DNA from: a virus
Reading direction: 5' to 3' (one strand)
Virus record (IMG/VR): IMGVR_UViG_3300043433_000136
Span: 1 to 22,052 of that record
DNA: 22,052 nucleotides
Shown piece after piece: positions 14,030 through 20,068 of the stretch. The notes under the pieces were generated by a model. The model was not told the DNA's origin. It ran no database searches and worked only from the letters and a program-made list of their open reading frames with translations. The position numbers and the translations under genes are program-made. Every line of letters starts with the position of its first letter. The first letter of the stretch is position 1.

Positions 14030-14061
14030 CAAAGATAATAAAAGTTGTTTAAACTACCAAA
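14030..14061 (-). promoter_or_regulatory. Promoter of the large structured RNA
   Basis: Minus strand: AAAAGATTTGGT, then TATCTTTG, with 20 bases between TTTG and TATCTTTG. It is nearly identical in layout to the tRNA promoters at 14824, 14941 and 15035. Confidence 0.85.
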
Positions 14062-14082
14062 TCTTTTTTACTTTATTTTTTA

Positions 14083-14156
14083 AAAAACTATAAATTACAG
14101 TACTAGCTGGTCTGCCTATAATGATTTTATTTTTGGCACTATAATTTATAGTTTTT
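14083..14156 (-). repeat. Long inverted repeat (15-bp perfect arms)
   Basis: AAAAACTATAAATTA and its exact complement TAATTTATAGTTTTT are 44 bases apart and can extend by a few more pairs inward (AGT/ACT). The loop contains GCC...GGC. It lies between the tRNA-Met transcript and the promoter of the large RNA, so it may end the tRNA transcript or be a separate small RNA. A/T runs flank both arms. Confidence 0.65.
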
Positions 14157-14201
14157 AAAAAATTCAAAAGATTTAATTCTTTTCTTTTTACTTAATTGTT
14201 A

Positions 14202-14259
14202 ATATAAGATTTTATTTATTCTTATATTGTATAAAGTTAGATTTTATTTATTCTAACTT
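14202..14259 (-). repeat. Two tandem hairpins with identical loops and different stems
   Basis: On the minus strand AAGTTAGA/TCTAACTT (14234-14259) and ATATAAGA/TCTTATAT (14202-14227) both enclose the 10-nt loop ATAAATAAAA. The outer stem bases differ but remain paired, as expected if the fold and the loop are under selection. They follow tRNA-Met by 7 bases and could be processing sites, protein-binding sites or weak terminators. Confidence 0.65.
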
Positions 14260-14265
14260 ATTTAG

Positions 14266-14338
14266 TAGCGGGAGCTGGACTCGAACCAACGACCTTATGG
14301 TTATGAGCCACACGAGCTACCTACTGCTCTATCCCGCG
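14266..14338 (-). tRNA. tRNA-Met (CAT), initiator-like
   Basis: A normal 73-nt cloverleaf: acceptor CGCGGGA/TCCCGCT, D stem GAGC/GCTC with a normal loop, anticodon stem TGTGG/CCATA with the loop CTCATAA, and T arm GTTGG-TTCGAGT-CCAGC. C1 opposite U72 is unpaired and A11-U24 is present, both hallmarks of bacterial initiator tRNA, although only two of the three G-C pairs of the initiator anticodon stem are kept. The discriminator is A73 and CCA is not encoded. It follows the preceding tRNA by 5 bases in one transcript. Confidence 0.93.
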
Positions 14339-14343
14339 ATATG

Positions 14344-14431
14344 TAGTCCATAAAGGATTCGAACCTTTGTTTCATCTTGTAAACAAGAAGCGTCCTGGAC
14401 AGTAAACTATCAACCGCTAGACGAATGGACC
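14344..14431 (-). tRNA. tRNA-Glu-like body with D-loop hairpin and abnormal anticodon hairpin
   Basis: The acceptor GGTCCAT/ATGGACT with A73, the D stem GTCT/GGAC and the T arm AAAGG-TTCGAAT-CCTTT are good. After AGCGG (G18-G19) the D loop contains an extra hairpin, GATAG-TTTA-CTGTC. The anticodon region forms TCTTG-TTTA-CAAGA, or CTTCT/AGATG with an 8-nt loop and one mismatch; no register gives a 7-nt loop with U33. U11-A24, U13-G22, A46 and the four-base variable loop agree with tRNA-Glu recognition elements. No CCA is encoded. The anticodon, and whether it decodes at all, are unknown. Confidence 0.78.
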
Positions 14432-14439
14432 GGTTATAG

Positions 14440-14547
14440 TAGGGTTACGGGTACCTACCTCCTGATATTGAAATCAGACCATCGTTCATTGATTGTAAGA
14501 TCCTAACGACTGATACTGTATTTGCCTACACTCAAGTATCTCCTTTT
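14440..14547 (-). ncRNA. Small folded RNA, possibly a degenerate tRNA
   Basis: It lies between the promoter at 14553 and the tRNA at 14431. Minus-strand hairpins in order: GATACT/AGTATC, CGTT/AACG, CTGAT-TTCAAT-ATCAG and GTAGG/CCTAC. Number and spacing recall a tRNA, but there is no T-loop consensus and no convincing acceptor stem. A tRNA remnant or an unrelated leader RNA both fit. Confidence 0.45.
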
Positions 14548-14552
14548 TTTTA

Positions 14553-14583
14553 CAAAGATAGTTAATTTTTTTGAGAAACCAAA
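14553..14583 (-). promoter_or_regulatory. Promoter of the 14547-14266 RNA operon
   Basis: Minus strand: TTTG, 19 bases, TATCTTTG. It should drive the small folded RNA, the Glu-like tRNA and tRNA-Met as one transcript, since no further promoter lies between them. Confidence 0.82.
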
Positions 14584-14589
14584 TATATT

Positions 14590-14692
14590 TATAAATTTTT
14601 TAATTCAAAGGTAACTAACCTATAACAATTAAATGAGAAAGAACCGTGTTAATTGGGTAGTTAATTCCCATATTTCTATCTTTCTGTTTTTG
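14590..14692. other. Spacer between two RNA transcripts
   Basis: It holds a weak GGG/CCC hairpin around AATTAACTA and a repeated AATTAAC on the minus strand. I see no gene, T-loop or clear terminator. Confidence 0.4.
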
Positions 14693-14808
14693 TAGTCTGT
14701 AAGGGATTCGAACCCATATTACTTCTCAAAAGAGAAGAGTCCTGTTTTACTTTACATTAGTGACCGAGGTCTTTTTATTTAGTAAAACATCCGTTAGACG
14801 AACAGACC
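14693..14808 (-). tRNA. tRNA-Glu-like body with 46-nt structured D-loop insertion
   Basis: 116 nt. The acceptor GGTCTGT/ACAGACT with A73, the D stem GTCT/GGAC and the T arm ATGGG-TTCGAAT-CCCTT (one mismatch) are recognisable. After AACGG (G18-G19) comes an insertion closed by the perfect 9-bp stem TGTTTTACT/AGTAAAACA and holding an inner GACC/GGTC hairpin. The anticodon hairpin CTTCTC/GAGAAG closes down to TTTT; an acceptable 5-bp stem leaves 6 nt (CTTTTG), not 7. U11-A24, U13-G22, A46 and a four-base variable loop are as in tRNA-Glu. It has its own promoter. Decoding ability is doubtful. Confidence 0.75.
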
Positions 14809-14823
14809 ATTTTATTTCTTTAA

Positions 14824-14855
14824 CAAAGATAAGATAACTTTTTCAATCTACCAAA
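14824..14855 (-). promoter_or_regulatory. Promoter of the 14808-14693 tRNA
   Basis: Minus strand: AAAAAAGATTTGGTA, then TATCTTTG 20 bases after TTTG, ending 15 bases before the tRNA. Confidence 0.85.
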
Positions 14856-14940
14856 TCTTTTTTAATTATTTTTAAAAGTTTTAGTTATACTACTTTTAAT
14901 TTTTCAAAATTTCTATGAACTTTTATTCTGATTTGTTTGA

Positions 14941-14972
14941 CAAAGATAAGATAACTTTTGTTATATACCAAA
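14941..14972 (-). promoter_or_regulatory. Orphan tandem promoter copy 1
   Basis: Nearly a copy of the promoter at 14824: the same AAAAAAGATTTGGTA and AAAAGTTATCTTATCTTTG blocks with a few changes between. No RNA gene lies in the 85 bases before the next promoter. Confidence 0.75.
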
Positions 14973-15034
14973 TCTTTTTTATTATTTTTGATAATAAAAA
15001 ATTATCTTTAAATAGTTTGTTTCATTTATATAAA

Positions 15035-15065
15035 CAAAGATACAAAAGTTTTTTATTTCACCAAA
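15035..15065 (-). promoter_or_regulatory. Orphan tandem promoter copy 2
   Basis: Minus strand: AAAAAGATTTGGTG, then TATCTTTG 19 bases after TTTG. It is followed only by AT-rich sequence with a weak GATAAT/ATTATC hairpin before the next promoter copy. It sits directly downstream of the inhibitor-like gene. Confidence 0.72.
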
Positions 15066-15082
15066 TCTTTTTAATTTATTTT

Positions 15083-15292
15083 TTAACCCCCATATGCATC
15101 AATAACAATATCATTTCTAACTCTAAAATTGATTCTATCTGTTCTAAAATCCATGGTTAACATTTTACCCTGTCCATTTTCTTCGGTAACTCTTGTTGTG
15201 AACCCACCTTGTTCCGCATATTCTACTGCCTCATCTAAGGTTTTACCTTCATATTCACCTTGTCTGATTATACCACCATTTCTTAGTCCCAT
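15083..15292 (-). CDS. I78-like proteinase-inhibitor fold protein
   Basis: 69 residues. The order GKTLDEAVEYAEQGGFTTRV, ENGQGKMLTMDFRTDRINF and then RNDIVIDAYGG matches the I78 / potato-inhibitor-I type pattern, in which a helix is followed by a strand, a reactive loop and the D(Y/F)RxDR(L/I)N signature. There is no signal peptide, so it would act in the cytoplasm. Whether it inhibits a protease is not shown; phages do encode inhibitors of host Lon-type proteases. It starts with ATG at 15292. Confidence 0.7.
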   Translation of the reverse strand: MGLRNGGIIRQGEYEGKTLDEAVEYAEQGGFTTRVTEENGQGKMLTMDFRTDRINFRVRNDIVIDAYGG

Positions 15293-15325
15293 CTTAATTA
15301 TTTATTTTTTATTATATTTATTTTT

Positions 15326-16042
15326 TTATTTTAGTTGTATATTAAAATTAATTACACATCTATTTTCTGATCCATAAAAAGGTTCTACTGAATGAACTAT
15401 ATCATAAGGCCAAATAATTAACATTCCTTTTTTGGGTCTTATGTAGTATTTCATACCTCTAATATGAAATGCAAATACACCAGAATATGGATGGTCTTTA
15501 ATTGGTAATCCATCTGATAAGTAATATCCACCACTGAACATCATCGGTTTGGCTTCTTCCGGACTCCATCTACAATGATTATGTGCATTGTGTCCTCTTC
15601 CACTATATGGATCATAGTACTGCATCCAACTTTCTGTTATTAGTGGAGTTGAGTTATGTTTATATCCGATTGACTCTAGTAAGTATAAGTATCCATTTTC
15701 AATTCTATCTTTTATAATTTTAACATCAACATTATCATCAATATTTAAAAAGTCATTAGGTGGTGTCCAGAATCTACTACCAATTGGTTGGAACTCATTT
15801 TCTTCTACCCATTCATCTTCTCTATCGTACCATACTTGAAAGTTATCTTGTCTTTCAGTATCAAAACGACCTGGTAGTTCTTGTCCCATTAATTTTTGTG
15901 CATCGGTTAACTTATCATATCCAAAGTCATAAACTTTTTTATGAAAATCATCTTCATCAAATTGGTGTTGGTATATTGGAATTGGTGCAAGAAATTTAAT
16001 ATCATCAATTCCTGATTCTATTATTGGTTTTTTAAAATACAT
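15326..16042 (-). CDS. 2-oxoglutarate/Fe(II)-dependent oxygenase
   Basis: 238 residues. The C-terminal half has the jelly-roll oxygenase pattern of the phage 2OG-FeII family: ESWMQYYDPYSGRGHNAHNH for the first metal ligands, FSGGYYLSDG, RPKKGMLIIWPYDIVHSVEP for the distal histidine, and ENRCVINFNIQ for the arginine that binds 2-oxoglutarate. The N-terminal half has IPIYQHQFDEDDFH, typical of the same family. These enzymes hydroxylate proteins, nucleic acids or small molecules. It is the last gene of a run with two glycosyltransferase-like genes and a second oxygenase. Confidence 0.85.
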   Translation of the reverse strand: MYFKKPIIESGIDDIKFLAPIPIYQHQFDEDDFHKKVYDFGYDKLTDAQKLMGQELPGRFDTERQDNFQVWYDREDEWVEENEFQPIGSRFWTPPNDFLNIDDNVDVKIIKDRIENGYLYLLESIGYKHNSTPLITESWMQYYDPYSGRGHNAHNHCRWSPEEAKPMMFSGGYYLSDGLPIKDHPYSGVFAFHIRGMKYYIRPKKGMLIIWPYDIVHSVEPFYGSENRCVINFNIQLK

Positions 16043-16057
16043 AATTTTAATTTTTTT

Positions 16058-17578
16058 TTAGTTTATATCATGTAAGAGATATATATCTTTTTTTATTTTA
16101 GTGTCAATATATGAATTAATTTTTTTAATAGCAACCGTCATATCATCTAAATTTTTATCTTTTTCTTTTCCTCTAATAACAATAGGTTCATATTTCGAAA
16201 TATACTCATCAAGAGTGCAGTTTGAGTATATCCACATAGCAAATTCTTCAATACACGCAGTGAGTCCATATTCATTTGATATTTTCATTAGTTCAGAAAA
16301 TACATTAACATCATTTGAATAGAAGAAACCAAAGCAAGGAAGTGCCAAAGCATCATTTATTTCCCAATTATATTTATATAAGTTTTTAATATGATGGTGT
16401 AAAAAATCATCCATATTATCTGAATATGTATTATTTTCCAATAAGAATTTTTTAATATCTTCTTTATAATTTTTGTGATATGCGTATAGTGGACATTGTA
16501 TATTATTACCACTTCTAATTAATTCATAAAATTTATAATCGATTTCTTTAGATAATGATATATCCCAGTCTAAAAATAAAAACTCTTTAAAGTTCTCTTC
16601 TGCTCTTTGTAAAGCAAACAACTTGTGTTGAAAGTGTAATAGATGTGTACTAAATATAAATTCGGTTATATCTAAACCCATTAATACTGTATCATATCCT
16701 AATGATATTAAATATTTTTGATTTTCAATTCCCCAAACATATACCAATTCATCATCAAATAAAGGAACCTTTGGAATTTCATTTAAAATATACTCTGATG
16801 AACCCCATAAAACTCTGATAATTTTAATATCATTTTTATGACTTATGTATATTTTTTTATCTAAAATTGAAGATATGTGTTTATTTATTATATTCAATCC
16901 ATCAGAAACTTCTTTTAAAGTATCTATTTGTTGTCCAATAGATACTATTGGTTCAAAGTTATCTATCCATTCATTCAAATTACAATTTGCCCAAATATAT
17001 AAAGCAAATTCTTCAACATTTGTTTTTATATCATGTTTAATAACAATATCAATTAGTTCTTTTCCAATTTTTGCACCATTTGAATAAAAAAATGAAAAGT
17101 TAGGTATAACATTTAAGTTGTCAAACTTCCAACTATACTTTTGAATGAATTCATTTTGTTGAAAAAAGTATTCACTCATTTCATCTGATAGATTTTCTTT
17201 ATTTATAACTTCTAAGAAATTATTTGGTAAACAATATAGTGGACATTGTATAGTACCTTTGCTTCTAAGTAATTTAGTAAATTCATCATCTAAATTTAGT
17301 ATAATTCTACTATCCCAATCTAAAAGTATGTATTCATCATACATATTATCCGCATATTCTATTACCAATAACTTATGTATATATTTTTTTAATTGATTTG
17401 AATATCGTTCGTCTGATTTATCCTCTGATATTAAATAGGTTTCATATCCTATACTCTTTAAGTAATTATTATTTTCACTTCCCCAAACATATACTATTTC
17501 ATTATCAAATTTAAATTTATTCGATACTTCTTTAATAGTATGTTGTATCTCACCCCATATTGTTCTTATTATCTTCAT
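16058..17578 (-). CDS. Glycosyltransferase-like protein made of two tandem copies
   Basis: 506 residues that divide into two homologous halves of about 253. Copy 1 has MKIIRTIWGEIQ, IVYVWGSENNNYLKSIGYET, YILLDWDSR, IQCPLYCLPNN, FFYSNG and EEFALYIWANCNLNEWI; copy 2 has IKIIRVLWGSSE, LVYVWGIENQKYLISLGYDT, FLFLDWDIS, IQCPLYAYHKN, FFYSND and EEFAMWIYSNCTLDEYI. The DWD motifs sit where GT-A glycosyltransferases keep their metal-binding DxD. Both copies retain it, so neither is obviously dead. Substrate unknown. Soluble, with no signal peptide. Confidence 0.75.
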   Translation of the reverse strand: MKIIRTIWGEIQHTIKEVSNKFKFDNEIVYVWGSENNNYLKSIGYETYLISEDKSDERYSNQLKKYIHKLLVIEYADNMYDEYILLDWDSRIILNLDDEFTKLLRSKGTIQCPLYCLPNNFLEVINKENLSDEMSEYFFQQNEFIQKYSWKFDNLNVIPNFSFFYSNGAKIGKELIDIVIKHDIKTNVEEFALYIWANCNLNEWIDNFEPIVSIGQQIDTLKEVSDGLNIINKHISSILDKKIYISHKNDIKIIRVLWGSSEYILNEIPKVPLFDDELVYVWGIENQKYLISLGYDTVLMGLDITEFIFSTHLLHFQHKLFALQRAEENFKEFLFLDWDISLSKEIDYKFYELIRSGNNIQCPLYAYHKNYKEDIKKFLLENNTYSDNMDDFLHHHIKNLYKYNWEINDALALPCFGFFYSNDVNVFSELMKISNEYGLTACIEEFAMWIYSNCTLDEYISKYEPIVIRGKEKDKNLDDMTVAIKKINSYIDTKIKKDIYLLHDIN

Positions 17579-17607
17579 TGTAAAGTTTTAAATAAATTTT
17601 TTTTAAA

Positions 17608-17760
17608 TCAATCTGTTCCAGATGGAACAGAATTGGTAACTATATTAAGATGAATATCAATATATTTTGAAATGAATTTTATACCTTCTAAAAAGTTTTC
17701 TAAAATCCAACCTCTATCTTTTGATATACCTACAACTACCGTAATTATTTGTATTTTCAT
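17608..17760 (-). CDS. 50-residue fragment resembling a glycosyltransferase N-terminus
   Basis: The frame begins MKIQIITVVVGISKDRGWIL and continues ENFLEGIKFISKYIDIHLNI to VTNSVPSGTD before TGA. It looks like the first strand-helix-strand of a GT-A fold and then stops. Its ATG overlaps the stop of the oxygenase gene (ATGA), so it would be translated by coupling. A hairpin, CTGTTCC/GGAACAG, covers its last codons and may act as a terminator. It may be a remnant of a once longer gene or a genuine small protein. Confidence 0.5.
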   Translation of the reverse strand: MKIQIITVVVGISKDRGWILENFLEGIKFISKYIDIHLNIVTNSVPSGTD

Positions 17761-18362
17761 ATCTCTTTTCCAAATTTATGTAGTTGTTTAACACCCATTG
17801 ACTGACCAACTAAAACAGTTCTTTCTCCACTTATTAACTCAGTGACACCATGTGGATGTGTATATGATCCAGGAAACAAAATTAAATCCCCTCTTTTTAA
17901 TTTAATACTAACTTCTTGTTTTGGGAAAACTAAATTACCACCTTCGTAATTATCATTGAGACACACAACGAATGTTATTCCACTAAAATCACAATGTATA
18001 TTAGAATTTAATTCAAATGTATTTAATTCATTATAAACTTGAATAAAAATATCTTTCCAATCTGTTCTTGCATGTTTTTTATAACCTTCAATTTGGTCTA
18101 AATTATTTAGATATTTGAAGTAGTAATCATACATCTGATTTTCTATTTTATCATACCAAAAATTATTAAATTTTTCTAAAAGTTCAGGGTATTTATAAAC
18201 CTCAATTCTACCACGAATACCCTCAAATGGAAATTGTGCATATCTTAAATCTCTATTAAAAATAATTTCTCTGTTAGTATCTACCAAAGAACAAAGTTCA
18301 TTTATAATTTCATCAGGTATTACTTCACCGAAGTATAATATATCACTTCCTAATTCTAACAT
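17757..18362 (-). CDS. 2OG-Fe(II) oxygenase, prolyl-4-hydroxylase-like
   Basis: 201 residues. The facial triad is visible: H and D in NIHCDFSGITFVVCLN (about residues 125-140), and the distal His in PGSYTHPHGVTEL. The arginine in SGERTVLVGQS would bind 2-oxoglutarate. The block NYEGGNLVFPKQEVSIKLKR followed by GDLILFPG is typical of P4H-type enzymes. A protein side chain is a likely substrate class. The start overlaps the upstream glycosyltransferase-like gene by 7 bases. Confidence 0.88.
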   Translation of the reverse strand: MLELGSDILYFGEVIPDEIINELCSLVDTNREIIFNRDLRYAQFPFEGIRGRIEVYKYPELLEKFNNFWYDKIENQMYDYYFKYLNNLDQIEGYKKHARTDWKDIFIQVYNELNTFELNSNIHCDFSGITFVVCLNDNYEGGNLVFPKQEVSIKLKRGDLILFPGSYTHPHGVTELISGERTVLVGQSMGVKQLHKFGKEI

Positions 18363-19300
18363 TTTATATTTTTATATTTTGGGAAGAATTCTACTATCTC
18401 TTCTAAGTATCTTTTAATATATTGATTTTTAAGTTCTTCATTATCACTAAATACTGCTTTCATATACCATAGATGTTCCCAAGAACATTTATCATTTACA
18501 TTACCATCAATGAATTTAAACCAAGGTTCTGCCATACCTAAATGTCTTTTATCTTTTCCAGTATGGTCACTATCACTTAAAAATACATTACTACTTATAG
18601 AAGATACATTATAATTACCTTCTCTAATAGTATGTCCTAAAATTCCTTGATCGGTTAATAACCAAAACCATTCAGGAACTTCAATTCCTTCATCACATAC
18701 TAAATTATCATGAAAGTTCAAATATTCCTTAATTAAATCTAAGTTATTGAACCATAAGAATGATGTATTTGGTACTAATGAGTTGGTATTATAGTTTTTT
18801 GGGTATTCACAGTGTGTTATTTCCTTTTTGAATTGGTCTTCGGTAAAATAATAATAACCTCTTGGTATTTCCCAATGTGGTATTGTTAGGTCATATTTAT
18901 TGAACTCCACATCATCGAGTTTACTTCTAACTATAAAGTCTTGGTCAATAAATACAAATGGTTCTTTTTCTTGTAGAAGACAATGTATTTTACCACTTGT
19001 CCAAAAGTGTGCAGGATCTATTCCTTTATATGATTCTAATGTTTCAACATCTACTTCATCGTAAATATCTAATATTCCTATTTTCTCATAGTAATCTCTA
19101 CCAACATAGTCTGTATAAAGTTTAATAGAACCATTTAATTTCTTCCACCAAAGTGCGGATAATAAAGTAGTTAATATTTGATATATTGGTTGAATATATT
19201 CTATTTCATCTTGAATATCTCGAAATACTTTAAATCCATGACCTCTTAATCTTTCTTTGTGAAAGAAAGGGGATGTCCAATTTACGTGTATTGCTTTCAT
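18356..19300 (-). CDS. Glycosyltransferase-like protein (DUF6734-type)
   Basis: 314 residues. The N-terminus is MKAIHVNWTSPFF, followed by SGKIHCLLQEKEPFVFIDQD, where DQD matches a GT-A DxD metal site after a hydrophobic strand. Later blocks include VPNTSFLWFNN and DQGILGHTIRE. The overall plan resembles uncharacterised Bacteroidota proteins grouped as glycosyltransferase-related; the family number is from memory. It is the first gene of the oxygenase/glycosyltransferase run, so a shared modification pathway is likely. Donor and acceptor unknown. Confidence 0.65.
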   Translation of the reverse strand: MKAIHVNWTSPFFHKERLRGHGFKVFRDIQDEIEYIQPIYQILTTLLSALWWKKLNGSIKLYTDYVGRDYYEKIGILDIYDEVDVETLESYKGIDPAHFWTSGKIHCLLQEKEPFVFIDQDFIVRSKLDDVEFNKYDLTIPHWEIPRGYYYFTEDQFKKEITHCEYPKNYNTNSLVPNTSFLWFNNLDLIKEYLNFHDNLVCDEGIEVPEWFWLLTDQGILGHTIREGNYNVSSISSNVFLSDSDHTGKDKRHLGMAEPWFKFIDGNVNDKCSWEHLWYMKAVFSDNEELKNQYIKRYLEEIVEFFPKYKNIKC

Positions 19301-19360
19301 CTAATTTATACTATAATTATTGAAAATTGTTTTATAAATTTAAGATTTAATATATAAGAA

Positions 19361-20068
19361 ATGAGATTATTAAAATTTTATGACTTCATAAATGAGTCTG
19401 ACGTAAAAAGTAAAAAAGAGTTAAATCGATTAAAATATTTTGTTCAAAAGGAAAATGAAATAATTGAGTGGCAGAACTTAGATAAGTATGGTATTCCTGA
19501 GAAGATTAAAACAATGATGAAAGATTGGCCAGTAATACAAAAGTCACCTTATTCGGATTCATTCTATAGTTCTACCGATATAGGTTGGTCACATAAACCA
19601 GAAGATTCTTATAGGGTATCGGATCACTGGAATTTTACTACTCACAGAGATGGTAAATCCGTTAAACATTGTATAACCGATAAGAGTGTTCCAACAACCT
19701 CACATATAACAATAGCACAATATAGAAATGGTATTTATCACGTCATATTAAGTGAACCTACTGAAAAACATGTTGAAAAAGAAATTAAACAAAAAGAGAA
19801 GTTAAAATATTTAAAGGATCCAGAAGTTATTTATCAAAAAAGACTATTTAAAGATAGAATTCATAGAGGTGAAATATTTGGAGATATTACTATAGGTGAT
19901 AAGACTTATAAAGGTAGAATTTCTAAATATACTGGTCAAGAGATAAAGATTGTTGATGATAATAATAATGTTATTTTCAATGAGAACTATTTAGTTGGCG
20001 GTCCTCAGTTTGTTCTTAATTTGTATGATAAACAAGGAAATAAAATAGAAGATTTATTAAAAAGATGA
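19361..20068 (+). CDS. Unknown protein with FINES-type N-terminus
   Basis: 235 residues. The N-terminus MRLLKFYDFINESDVKSKKE carries the motif shared with four other proteins in the window. The rest contains DWPVIQKSPYSDSFYSS, a histidine-rich stretch (SDHWNFTTHRDGKSVKHCI), a charged linker and a C-terminal beta-rich part (GDITIGDKTYKGRISKY). I do not recognise a family. It is coupled to the next gene by an ATGA overlap and is divergent from the glycosyltransferase-like gene. Confidence 0.75.
   Translation: MRLLKFYDFINESDVKSKKELNRLKYFVQKENEIIEWQNLDKYGIPEKIKTMMKDWPVIQKSPYSDSFYSSTDIGWSHKPEDSYRVSDHWNFTTHRDGKSVKHCITDKSVPTTSHITIAQYRNGIYHVILSEPTEKHVEKEIKQKEKLKYLKDPEVIYQKRLFKDRIHRGEIFGDITIGDKTYKGRISKYTGQEIKIVDDNNNVIFNENYLVGGPQFVLNLYDKQGNKIEDLLKR

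Noticed and set aside
14266-14338. Elongator tRNA-Met or Ile2 (CAT)
   Set aside because: The unpaired C1-U72 and the A11-U24 pair favour the initiator type, although the anticodon stem keeps only two of the three initiator G-C pairs, so some doubt remains.
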